Assembly: GCA_018650845.1 (NCBI GenBank)
Contig: JABIFF010000003.1
Coordinates: 1-64,000 of the forward strand
Source of the DNA: Chloroflexota bacterium
Lineage (GTDB): Bacteria; Chloroflexota; Dehalococcoidia; Lucifugimonadales; Lucifugimonadaceae
Direction: 5' to 3'
DNA length: 64,000 bases
Positions 29,326-38,739 of the stretch are shown here, in pieces. The notes beneath the pieces were generated by a model. It did not search any database, was not told the DNA's origin, and worked only from the letters and a program-made list of their open reading frames with translations. Position 1 is the stretch's first letter, and each line of letters opens with the position of its first letter. Both the position numbers and the translations under genes were made by a program.

Positions 29326-30705
29326 TCAGATAACCCCCAACCGCTCCTCAACTGCGCCTAGGGCTTCGTCGATGATTGTGGTTAGGGTGTCGGTTTCGTC
29401 GGCTGTGATTGTTAGTGGTGGGGCTAGTGGGAGGATGTAGGCGGGGACTCGGATCCAGACGCCTCGTTTTCGGAGTTCTTCTGTCAGCATCGCATTTACG
29501 CCCACGGAAGCGTCGAAGTGCTCCTTGGTCTTGCGATCTTTGACGAATTCGATTCCTTGAATTAGTCCCACTCCACGCACGTCGCCGATAATAGCATGCT
29601 TTTCCTGCATTTCTACAAGCGACTCTGAAATTTGCTCACCACGCACTCTAGCGTTTTCGACCAAATTCTCTCGTTCCACAATAGCCAAATTGGCGAATGC
29701 GGCTGCGGCACCGCCGGGGTGGGCTGAGTAGGTGTACATGTGCGACCAGACCTTTTCGGGTCCTCCAGCAAAGGCGTCGGCGATCTTCTGGGTCGAGATC
29801 GATCCGCCAACCGGGAAGTAACCCGAAGTGATGCCCTTCGCGAACGACATGATGTCGGGAGTGACTCCAACGAAATCGGCACCGAACCACTCGCCAAGAC
29901 GTCCGAATCCAGTAATAACCTCATCGAAAATCAGCAGCACGCCGTACTTATCGCAAATCTCGCGAACCATAGGCCAGTAGTTGGAAGGCGGCACAACTCC
30001 GCCCAGAGGCTGCGAAACCGGTTCGCCGATAACTGCCGAAACGGACTCGGGTCCTTCGAACAAAATCGCCTTTTCGATCTCCAAAGCCGCCCGTTCACCG
30101 TTTTCTTCCGCCGACGAAGCACCGTAGGTGTCGTGGTAGTAGTGGGGCTGTCCGACCGTAACAACGTTAGCTGGCTTGGGCTGGTAATCGGTCCTTGGGA
30201 AGCCGGGATGTCCGCCGAGCCACATGGTTCCGTAGGTGCTGCCGTGGTACGAGCCCTCTCGTGAAATGACCTTGTAGCGTCCTTTGTCGCCCCTGCGCAC
30301 GTGGTACGCCTGCGCCATTTTGAGCGACGATTCGTTGGCTTCGGATCCGCCCTGGCAGAAGAACGTTCGTGAAAGATCGCCGGGAGCGATTTCAGCGAGT
30401 TTGGCTGCGAGCTGAATAGTTTTTGGAGTTGCGCCTGAGTAGACGTTCATGCTGATGGAGGTCAGCTGATCGTAGATGGCTTTTGCAATTTCCTCTCGTC
30501 CATGACCAGCGTTGCGGAAGTACATGCCGCTGATGCCGTCGATGAACTTGTTGCCCTCGACGTCGGTTACATAGATGCCTTCGGCGGACTCCATGAGAAG
30601 AGGTCCGCCCTCTTCGGCGAGGAGCGTGTGGTTCGTCATGCCCACATGCATGTGGTCGAGGACGGCTTGTCGTAGGGCTTTGGGATCGTTAGCTGCTGGG
30701 ATCAT
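29326..30705 (-). CDS. class III (omega) aminotransferase
   Basis: GISGMYFRNAGHGREEIAKAI; LLIFDEVITGFGRLGEWFGADFVGVTPDIMSFAKGITSGYFPVGG. Confidence 0.93.
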   Translation of the reverse strand: MIPAANDPKALRQAVLDHMHVGMTNHTLLAEEGGPLLMESAEGIYVTDVEGNKFIDGISGMYFRNAGHGREEIAKAIYDQLTSISMNVYSGATPKTIQLAAKLAEIAPGDLSRTFFCQGGSEANESSLKMAQAYHVRRGDKGRYKVISREGSYHGSTYGTMWLGGHPGFPRTDYQPKPANVVTVGQPHYYHDTYGASSAEENGERAALEIEKAILFEGPESVSAVIGEPVSQPLGGVVPPSNYWPMVREICDKYGVLLIFDEVITGFGRLGEWFGADFVGVTPDIMSFAKGITSGYFPVGGSISTQKIADAFAGGPEKVWSHMYTYSAHPGGAAAAFANLAIVERENLVENARVRGEQISESLVEMQEKHAIIGDVRGVGLIQGIEFVKDRKTKEHFDASVGVNAMLTEELRKRGVWIRVPAYILPLAPPLTITADETDTLTTIIDEALGAVEERLGVI

Positions 30706-30717
30706 GTTCGTTACTCG

Positions 30718-30785
30718 CGTTCGTTACTTTGTAACTCGGCTCGGGAGTCTCCTATCCCTAACCCTTTCCGTCCGGAAAGGGGACA
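30718..30785 (+). repeat. ~75-nt two-hairpin repeat, copy c
   Basis: GTTACtttGTAAC and CCCTTTCCgtccGGAAAGGG. Confidence 0.75.
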
Positions 30786-31125
30786 GTTGGTGGCTGGGGT
30801 GAGTTGCACTTCGTGGCCCTTCGACGGGGCTCAGGATGATGCGTTGCTGATTTTCTGCTGTTTGATGTGAGCGATGGTAGCTGATGATTGGTTGGTTCTG
30901 AAGGATGAATTCAGGATGACATTTGGCTGTTGTTGGCTTTTTACATTCTGCGTTTACTATCGGTTTTACTAAGATCCGATCTACATTGCGCAGGATGTGT
31001 TTTCAACGGCCGACGTGGATCGATGCAGTTTGGGGCTTTCGGATGGAACAATTGTCGATGCTAGTTCGTTGTGCTGTTAGGCGAGCGTAGAATTCGTGCG
31101 TATTTATTTAAGGTAGGGGCATGGC

Positions 31126-31737
31126 ATGTTTCGATTAGTTGGATTAGTGGCACTCGTAGCTTTGACTGCGGTGTTTGTGGCTTGCAGCAGTTCGGGCGAG
31201 GCGTCGGAGCCTGTTGTGAGTGCGATAAACCCGACTTCTGAGGCGGGTTCAGCAGCGATTTCTTCGGCTGAGATTGATCCTGCTTCATGTGCAGGGGTGC
31301 TGACTGATATGGAGGCTGAGGACGAGGGTGATATCTCGTTGTTCAGGGATTCGCTTACGGATTCAGTGAAATCTTCACAGCCGCAGATCGTATCGATGTG
31401 TTCGGCGATGTACGACACCAGTATGCCGGGTCGTGAGTTCTTGGCAGTGGTGCTAATGCAGTTCAAGTCGGATGATTCGGCGGTGGATCATTATGAGTTG
31501 ATGAAGAGTGCTTACACCGAAACTGGCGATGCGCTTTCAGAGATAAACAACGCTGACGAAGGTTTGACCGACATACTTTCGGTGTTGATCGATCAGGATG
31601 GTATTGGTCGAACGATAGTGATGCGTCAGCGGGAGTGGATGGTTACGGTGTCGGCGGGACCTAGTATGGCTGCGTCGCCGTGGAAGGTTGGCGATATCGA
31701 GGCAATCGGTCGAAGCGTGCTGGATCGGGTGAAGTAG
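31126..31737 (+). CDS. lipoprotein of unknown function, paralog of 23459..24406
   Basis: MFRLVGLVALVALTAVFVAC lipobox; shared MCxAxY, HYELxxS, IDQxGIG blocks. Confidence 0.72.
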   Translation: MFRLVGLVALVALTAVFVACSSSGEASEPVVSAINPTSEAGSAAISSAEIDPASCAGVLTDMEAEDEGDISLFRDSLTDSVKSSQPQIVSMCSAMYDTSMPGREFLAVVLMQFKSDDSAVDHYELMKSAYTETGDALSEINNADEGLTDILSVLIDQDGIGRTIVMRQREWMVTVSAGPSMAASPWKVGDIEAIGRSVLDRVK

Positions 31738-31753
31738 GGGGCGTTTTAGCTCC

Positions 31754-31828
31754 GGGCGTCGTAGAACGACTTGGTCGCACGTCGCAGTCTCCCCCTCTAG
31801 CTCCCCCTATCCGGGGGAGGACCGATCT
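31754..31828 (+). repeat. ~75-nt two-hairpin repeat, copy d
   Basis: GTCGTagaACGAC and CTCCCCCtatccGGGGGAG. Confidence 0.75.
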
Positions 31829-31837
31829 GGTTCGCGG

Positions 31838-32992
31838 CTAGGAAGCGATAACCGCGGGAATCGTGAATGTGACGGTGGTTCCGGAGTCTTTTTCACTTTC
31901 GATGTAGACCTGACCGTCGTGTAGTTCAATTATCGATTTCACGATTGTTAGGCCGAGTCCAGCTCCCGGAACTGCTCGCACATCCGCGCTGTCGACTCTG
32001 AAGAATGGCGTGAATACTTTCGAAATGTCTTCGCGAGATATTCCGGCGCCGTGGTCAGTTACTTTTACGATGAATTTATCGCCTTCGAGTCCACAAAACG
32101 CGTGAAGTGTGGATCCTGGCCAAGAATATTTCGAGGCGTTCGATAGTAGGTTCGTGACTACTTGAGCGATTCGAACTGAATCGGCGATTGCTCGATAGTT
32201 CGAACTCTCTGGAATATCGATATCAGTAACCAGCTCCTGATCGAGAGTGCGCACGTGGTGGGCGTAATCACTGGCAGTGTCGGCGACTACCTGAGGAATA
32301 TCGACGCTGGTCAGGTTTAGCTTAAAACTGTCGGTTTCAGATCCTGAAGCATCGAATAGATCGTTGATCAGAACTTCCAGTCGGCGTGCACTTCTGCCAA
32401 TAACTTCCGAATGGGCTTGAATCCGTTCTCTAGAGAGAGTTTCGGATTTTCCGTCGAGGATGTGAGCGAACGTAGTCAGACTCGTGAGTGGTGTGCGTAA
32501 TTCGTGCGAAATTTGCCCTAGGAAACTACTTCTCGCCTCGGCAGATCGCATTAACTGCACGTTGGTATCTTGAACCCTTCGACGTCTGACTTGTTCGAAC
32601 AAAATCGCCTGACGTGTCGCACGTCGTCGCACACTTATTGCATAGATGGCGAAGCTGCCCGCTCCAAGAATCACAAATATTGCGAGAGTTCTATTGGCGA
32701 GCACTTTCCACTGCTCGCCGCCGTCAGGCGACATCATTAGGCCGAAAATCGTAAGTGATGCAGTAACGACGGTGGTTACCGCAATGAAGCGAATACGCGC
32801 AGTTCGCATTGAAGCCATTACGGCAACCGCGTACGGCACGCCGGCTGCTACTCCGAGCGGAAGTGAGAGATCGAGGATGAAGAATCCGATTACGAGGATT
32901 CCTGTCCATGCGTACGCGGCTGGCCTGCCTAGAAGTCTGGACATGAGCCGCTGCCGTACCGGTTTATCTTTAGTTGTCGAATTAATCTGCAT
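31838..32992 (-). CDS. membrane sensor histidine kinase
   Basis: TM helices; FLGQISHELRTPLTSL; VTNLLSNASKYS; DHGAGISREDISKVFTPFFRV; GLGLTIVKSI. Confidence 0.92.
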   Translation of the reverse strand: MQINSTTKDKPVRQRLMSRLLGRPAAYAWTGILVIGFFILDLSLPLGVAAGVPYAVAVMASMRTARIRFIAVTTVVTASLTIFGLMMSPDGGEQWKVLANRTLAIFVILGAGSFAIYAISVRRRATRQAILFEQVRRRRVQDTNVQLMRSAEARSSFLGQISHELRTPLTSLTTFAHILDGKSETLSRERIQAHSEVIGRSARRLEVLINDLFDASGSETDSFKLNLTSVDIPQVVADTASDYAHHVRTLDQELVTDIDIPESSNYRAIADSVRIAQVVTNLLSNASKYSWPGSTLHAFCGLEGDKFIVKVTDHGAGISREDISKVFTPFFRVDSADVRAVPGAGLGLTIVKSIIELHDGQVYIESEKDSGTTVTFTIPAVIAS

Positions 32993-33405
32993 TCAGTTCA
33001 CAAGCGCGGATACATACGCACGAACGATATTCAGAGATTCTCCGAAGTGTTCGAGTTCAGCCCTAGGTGCTATTTACAGCACTTTGTCTTGTAATTTTCG
33101 CGCCGCGCAACTTGCTACAGGTTCGCGTAATCACACATTGAGTTTGCGTCTTCACTCAAGCGAAAAGATACGCACATACCAATCGTTACTATCATGATGT
33201 ACGTATAACGCGAATGTGAGATGTGTGAGGAAACATCACACGTCATACTGGCGTTTTGCCGAAACGCGCTAAGTCCTACAAATGCTTGAGTTTCTGGTGA
33301 AGGTTATTAGTTGCTCACTCGATCGAAGCGTTACTCGATTGGAAAACGAGCCGACTAATAATTCGAAGTGCACGTATTGAGAATTGGCAGTAGTGTTGAA
33401 TAACG

Positions 33406-33723
33406 ATGTTTAGATTTATTGGAAATAGACGCCCCGCAGTTGCCGGAATGATTCTCGGAACTGCTCTGGGCCTGATGATTGCAGTTGGCTACGGAGCCAC
33501 AAGTTCGTGGCTGTGTTCGGGTATCAGTAAATGCCCCGGAAGCTGGGAACCATTCGTTATCGTTTCATCGATAATTTTCTTCTTCGTACTCGTCGCAACC
33601 ATCATCGTGGCAATCATTGGAGCCAGGTTGTACAAAATCTTCGATACTTCTATCGGCGGCGAGAGGGCTTACGAGCCAAGTATCGGCACAGATATGACCG
33701 ATTCGGACGGCGAAGCGGTTTAA
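33406..33723 (+). CDS. small two-TM hypothetical membrane protein
   Basis: Two hydrophobic helices in a 105-aa ORF. Confidence 0.6.
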   Translation: MFRFIGNRRPAVAGMILGTALGLMIAVGYGATSSWLCSGISKCPGSWEPFVIVSSIIFFFVLVATIIVAIIGARLYKIFDTSIGGERAYEPSIGTDMTDSDGEAV

Positions 33724-33809
33724 TCTAACCGTCCCGGCGAGGCCTATACTCGCTCTAAATTGTCCGCATAGTTTCGCAGTTAGAGCAGTTCACACAAGAA
33801 CGTCGCGAA

Positions 33810-35360
33810 CTATTTTCCGTGTGTTATCTCCGGGCCAACTACGGCAGCCCAATCGGACGGCGTTCCGTATATCGCTGTTGTGGGGTGATATTCGGCCCAT
33901 CCATACCATTCTGTCGTGATTGAAGGTACGAATTCGAGTTGAGTTCCTTCGAGAGGCCCATCAATGGCGAGACCGGTCGAAGTCCAGAGGGTTCCGGTTT
34001 CTTGATCGGCGTAAATGTTGATCGAAGATATTTCTATTTCGAACGTAAGCGTTTGATCGCCGACAACTCGTGAATATGCTAGCCCCGAATCTCCAGTAGG
34101 CGTGTGAAATACGGCGATTGGCGCATCGGCGAGTGTGTCATTGATGACGCTTCCGTCACGATCGATCAACTGGTGCGGATACGACTTGAATTGGTCATTT
34201 ACTTCAACACCGATCATCAGTGCGTTTACTGGCAAGCGAGTGTCGTTGAAATCGCTGTCGTTACCGACGCTAGCCCCCGGGGTTATGGCTCGATATTGAG
34301 ATTGGAATCCAGTATTCCAGTCGAGCACAGTGGTGTGCGGATAGAGCCGCTGCCACTCTTCCCAAGTGGTGATCTGCATCGGCAGAAACTTTAGTCTTTC
34401 GCCGAGCAATGGACCCGAGAGCGAAAGTCCGTCTAGATGCGTCCAAAGCGTTCCTGTTTCACGATCGGTCATCGAGAAGACGCCATCGATCAGCGCCACG
34501 ACTTCGAAGTTGAGCAACTGACCGTTCACTATGGGATCGAACCCGACCCCTGAATGACAGAGAATTCAGTAGGTGACCAGCCACGGTTCACCGCCCACGG
34601 TGTCGTTGGCGATGTGGTGATACCACATCATATCGAGCGGATAGGCGCGGGCTTCGCCGTTGTTGGCTATGCCCAGAACGTAGGAAGCACTAGTTATGTT
34701 CTGCGAGGCCTCGTCGCGAGTGACGTATGCGGGTTCATCGAGTGGGATGAACTGAGTTTGGCGTGAGATAGGGCCGGGGGTAGGTCGTGGGGTTGGTGCG
34801 AGGGGCGCTATTTCTGTGGCGGTAGGTTCTGGCGTGGGTGTTGGCTCAGCTGCGGGCGCAATTGTTGGCGGTGCGATGGTTGGGCTTGACGCAACTGGGG
34901 ATAGCGGCGTCGGGGCTACCGTAGGTGATCCGGACGGAGTGGGATCGGGTTTGTGATCGGCTGGAACGGTGTTCGGTGTATCAGAGTTGGAAATCGGATT
35001 TGGCGTAGCTATCTCAGGTTCCTGCACTCCGCTATCGCTTCGGCCGGGAAGAGGGGTGACTGAGTTTGATTCTGCTTCGATAGGCGTGAGCGTTGCTGCT
35101 GGACCAAGAGTGGGTTCGACAGTGTCAATTGAACTCGAGTCTTGCGAGGAATTGGCAGTAACCGGCGTTGCCTCGGTAGTAGTGGGCGGCAATTGCCTTG
35201 CCTGTTCAACTACGGCGGTGAGCTCGGAATCGGTTGCTTGGGCGCACGATGTGATCACTGAGATTGCGAACGCGAAAATAACGAGACCTGCGACAGGTCT
35301 AAATGTGTTCTGGATATTTGAGATTTGGTATCTCATATCTACAGAATCGAATCCCCTCAC
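33810..35360 (-). CDS. DUF3179-domain lipoprotein, candidate selenoprotein with in-frame TGA at 34566-34568
   Basis: ORFs 34566..35360 and 33810..34529 are in the same frame; read-through gives ARAYPLDMMWYHHIANDTVGGEPWLVTY[TGA]ILCHSGVGFDPIVNGQLLNFEVVALIDG...DRETGTLWTHLDG, collinear with DUF3179 where TGA replaces Cys of VTYCxxC. Confidence 0.75.
34533..34550 (-). promoter_or_regulatory. candidate bacterial SECIS hairpin
   Basis: On the mRNA: UGA-N15-GGGGUCG-GGUU-CGAUCCC; 7-bp stem, loop starting with GG, loop begins 22 nt after the UGA. Confidence 0.6.
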
Positions 35361-35651
35361 GACACTTCTACTTCTTCGTTACGTTCAGTCTTGCAGTTTG
35401 GGCGTGCCATGCGCATTGGGGCTTGCCCGTGTTTTAGCAGCGTGTTGGAGTAGGTGAGACTAGATTATTTGTTACTCGATCAAAAATTTTCCCGTTTCGC
35501 CAGTTGATTACTACGCCGTTCCTCCTCGCAGTGACAATTTGGTCGTTTTACAGCAAATCGCACGTATAATCGGGCGGTTGAATTTGCAGGTTTAGGGTCA
35601 TTACGAGCTATGGCTTGATTGATCCACCCCAGAAGAGAAAAGAATTTTCGA

Positions 35652-37061
35652 ATGGCAGAAACTAGTTTCGATCTTGTTGTTATTGGTGCGGGACCCGGCG
35701 GCTACCACGCTGCGATTAGGGGCGCTCAGCTAGGCCTAAGCGTTGCGGTTGTTGAAAAAGACGATGGCACAGGCACCGGCGGACTCGGTGGAGTTTGCTT
35801 GAACTGGGGCTGTATTCCTTCAAAGTCGCTTTTGAAGAACGCCGAAGTGGTGAATCACCTTTCGCATGCCGACGAATGGGGCATCGAGGTTGGCGAGTGG
35901 TCGGCAAGCATGTCGAAGGCCGTCGATCGTTCACGCAAGGTTTCGAAGGCTCTCACCAACGGAATCGGATTCCTGTTCAAGAAGAACAAGATCACTCTCG
36001 TTCAGGGCAAGGCGACTTTGAAGTCGTCGACTCAGATCGATGTTGAGGGCGGCGAGACGCTAACTGCCAAGAATATTGTTATCGCAACGGGTGCACGAGC
36101 CCGCAGCTTGCCGGGTCTTGAGATCGACGGCGAGAACATCATCACAGCTCGGCACGCACTCGAACTTCGAGAACAGCCAGAAGCTGTCGCCATCATTGGT
36201 GCATCGGCTATCGGTTGTGAGTTCGCTTACTACTTCAACTCGTACGGCGTGAACGTCAAAATGTTCGAAATGCTCGGTCACCTCGTTCCACGCGAAGACG
36301 AAGAGGTTTCGGTTGAGCTTGAACGTCAGTTCGGTCGACAGGGAATCGAGTTTGCTACTTCTGCCAGCGTTTCAGGCGTTGAGAAGAAGGACGGTCGGCT
36401 CGCTGTTCAGTACGAAGTAGACGGCGAGAAGCAAGAATTCATCTGCGACAAGGTGCTTTTGGGTGTTGGTGTTCAGCCAAACACCGATGGCATTGGTCTT
36501 GAGAACGTTGGTATTACAACCGCAGGTCCTGGCTTCATCGAGGTCGACGGCAACATGCGAACGAACGTCAGCGGTGTTTACGCAGTTGGTGATGTGAACG
36601 GCAAGTTGATGCTTGCTCACGTTGCGTTTGACCAAGGCGTAGTGGCTGCGGAGACGATTGCGGGTCACGATGTTGAGCCTATTGAGGATTATGTAAACGT
36701 TCCTCGTTGTACTTATGCTCAGCCGCAGATCGCTTCTATCGGTCTTACTGAGGCACAGGCTCGTGAGAACGGTATTAATTTGAAGGTTGGCAAGGTGCCG
36801 TTTGCGGTTGCTGGTAAGTCGGTTGCGATCGGCGAGCCTCAAGGCTTCGTGAAGGTGCTGACGGACGATGATTCAGGTGAGGTCGTTGGGGCGCACATTA
36901 TTGGCCCTGAAGCTACCGAGTTGATCGCTGAGATTGGCATGCTGCAGATGCTTGAGGGTACGAACCTCGAGCTGCACAAGATGACTCACGCTCACCCGAC
37001 GTTGTCGGAGGCTGTGAAGGAAGCTGGAGCAGCAGTAACAAACGAAGCCATTCACTTCTAA
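35652..37061 (+). CDS. lpdA: dihydrolipoyl dehydrogenase
   Basis: VVIGAGPGGYHAAIRGAQLG; GGVCLNWGCIPSKSLL; C-terminal HAHPTLSEAVKEAG. Confidence 0.95.
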   Translation: MAETSFDLVVIGAGPGGYHAAIRGAQLGLSVAVVEKDDGTGTGGLGGVCLNWGCIPSKSLLKNAEVVNHLSHADEWGIEVGEWSASMSKAVDRSRKVSKALTNGIGFLFKKNKITLVQGKATLKSSTQIDVEGGETLTAKNIVIATGARARSLPGLEIDGENIITARHALELREQPEAVAIIGASAIGCEFAYYFNSYGVNVKMFEMLGHLVPREDEEVSVELERQFGRQGIEFATSASVSGVEKKDGRLAVQYEVDGEKQEFICDKVLLGVGVQPNTDGIGLENVGITTAGPGFIEVDGNMRTNVSGVYAVGDVNGKLMLAHVAFDQGVVAAETIAGHDVEPIEDYVNVPRCTYAQPQIASIGLTEAQARENGINLKVGKVPFAVAGKSVAIGEPQGFVKVLTDDDSGEVVGAHIIGPEATELIAEIGMLQMLEGTNLELHKMTHAHPTLSEAVKEAGAAVTNEAIHF

Positions 37062-37150
37062 GTGACTGTGGTCACGTTTTCTGCGGCATGGGTGATGTTG
37101 GCACAGTCGTTGGCATCGTGCCGCAGAGAAATGGATTGATAAATAAGAAG

Positions 37151-37184
37151 AAGCCTGAGTCGAAAGATTCAGGCTTTTTTGTTT
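37151..37184 (+). terminator. Rho-independent terminator
   Basis: AGCCTGA gtcgaaagat TCAGGCT TTTTTG. Confidence 0.85.
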
Positions 37185-37263
37185 TGGTGGATTTACAAAC
37201 TGCTTCCAAAGGGGTTTGATACGTTGTGTTTCTACGTTTCTTGTGGGTTCGCGAAGGTTGGTT

Positions 37264-38196
37264 ATGGCTAAATGTGAGAAGTGTGACCAGGACAATGCTG
37301 CAGATGCCAGTTTCTGCACATGGTGTGGGACGCCCTTGGTTCCAATGGTCGACCAAAACGTCATCCCATATCGCGATCTTGGACAGCTAATTAACCAAAC
37401 TTTTCACTTATACGGAAAGAATTTTTGGCAATTCATTCTTATCGGTCTTCCACCTCAGATATTGGGATTCCTTGCATTGCTCCTGATTCCCGATCAACCG
37501 CAAGGATTTACGTACATTTTCGAGTCTGAAGCAACGCGTGAAGCAGCATTCGAAGATTGGGCAGAAGTTGCACCACAAATGTTCTTTATCGGGATCTTAA
37601 GTGCAGTAGCAACTGTGGTTGTGCTCGGCGCTACGATCCATGCCGTAGGGAAGCAATACCTAGGTCAAACTATCGATGTGATGGCAAGTCTTCGTAAGGG
37701 TTTGTCAAAAATAATCATCCTGATAGCTGCCATGATTCTGATCTTCGTGACATTTATGATCACTGCTCCGTTCATGGTTTTCCTCATCGGAATTCCAATC
37801 GCAATTTTCTTGGTGATTTCTTGGTCGTTTGTGTTCCAGGCGATCATGATTGAAGGTAAGGGACCGATCGCCGCTCTGGGAGCCAGTTACAGCCTGGTGA
37901 AGGGGAGCAGATGGCGGATTCTGGGCATCGGAATCGTATTTTTCTTGATCAACTTTGGGACTCAGGTTCTGATCAGCATCGCAACGGGAATCGTCGACGA
38001 CTTTAGCCAGCCTCTCGCTACGGTAATTTCATCAGTCGCCTTGGCTTTGCTGGCGCCCGTAATGTTCATCAGCCTAACGGTTGTTTACTTCGACCTTCGA
38101 TCTCGAGGTGGGTGGCTGACGCTGGATTCGTTGGCGATGGATATGGGTGAAAGAGTTACTGGTTCGACAGGTTCAGAAGACTTGCGAGATATGTAG
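37264..38196 (+). CDS. zinc-ribbon-containing multi-TM membrane protein
   Basis: MAKCEKCDQDNAADASFCTWCGTPL followed by several TM helices. Confidence 0.8.
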   Translation: MAKCEKCDQDNAADASFCTWCGTPLVPMVDQNVIPYRDLGQLINQTFHLYGKNFWQFILIGLPPQILGFLALLLIPDQPQGFTYIFESEATREAAFEDWAEVAPQMFFIGILSAVATVVVLGATIHAVGKQYLGQTIDVMASLRKGLSKIIILIAAMILIFVTFMITAPFMVFLIGIPIAIFLVISWSFVFQAIMIEGKGPIAALGASYSLVKGSRWRILGIGIVFFLINFGTQVLISIATGIVDDFSQPLATVISSVALALLAPVMFISLTVVYFDLRSRGGWLTLDSLAMDMGERVTGSTGSEDLRDM

Positions 38197-38238
38197 GTTT
38201 TGTTGAGTGCTGTGCGGGCTTTTGGAGAAGCTTGAAAA

Positions 38239-38616
38239 ATGACTAAAAAGACGAAGATTACTCGGTTGTATACGGGCGATGATGCGCAGTCTCATTTCGA
38301 GAATATTGAGATAGCGATGGAAGACAATATCGTTGGTCACATCTCAAAAACTTACGGTGCAAACGGTATTGTTTTTCGAGAGACTAGCGAATCGTATGAC
38401 TACGATTTTCACGTTGCACCTGCCCGTCAGTACGTAGTGAATCTCGAAGGGGCGGTGGAGATCACCGTTGGCTCGGGCGAGAAGCGTGTTTTCGAGGCGG
38501 GTGAAGTGTTTATCTGCGAGGACACTACGGGACAGGGTCACATTTCGCGTGCGGTTAACGGTCAGGTTCGAAGGTCGTTGTTCATAACGCTGGGTGAGAT
38601 AGAAATAGCGCGCTAG
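38239..38616 (+). CDS. cupin-like protein
   Basis: FHVAPARQYVVNLEGAVEITVGSGEKRVFEAGEVFICEDTTGQGH. Confidence 0.75.
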   Translation: MTKKTKITRLYTGDDAQSHFENIEIAMEDNIVGHISKTYGANGIVFRETSESYDYDFHVAPARQYVVNLEGAVEITVGSGEKRVFEAGEVFICEDTTGQGHISRAVNGQVRRSLFITLGEIEIAR

Positions 38617-38739
38617 CGCACCCAACACCACCCTTCTTCCGAAGATCCCTCCACTTCGCTATCGCTACGGTCGGGATGTTGGATTTCGGGTGTAGAGTGC
38701 ACGCGTACATTTACTATTCCTGCATTCTGTGCAAGAAAA

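Noticed and set aside
29740-30264. 174-aa plus-strand ORF
   Set aside because: Antisense to a clearly recognisable class III aminotransferase; no domain signal.
33810-34529. Independent small protein starting at 34529
   Set aside because: It begins in the middle of DUF3179 homology and is in frame with the upstream ORF across a single TGA; better read as one selenoprotein gene (or, less likely, a nonsense pseudogene).
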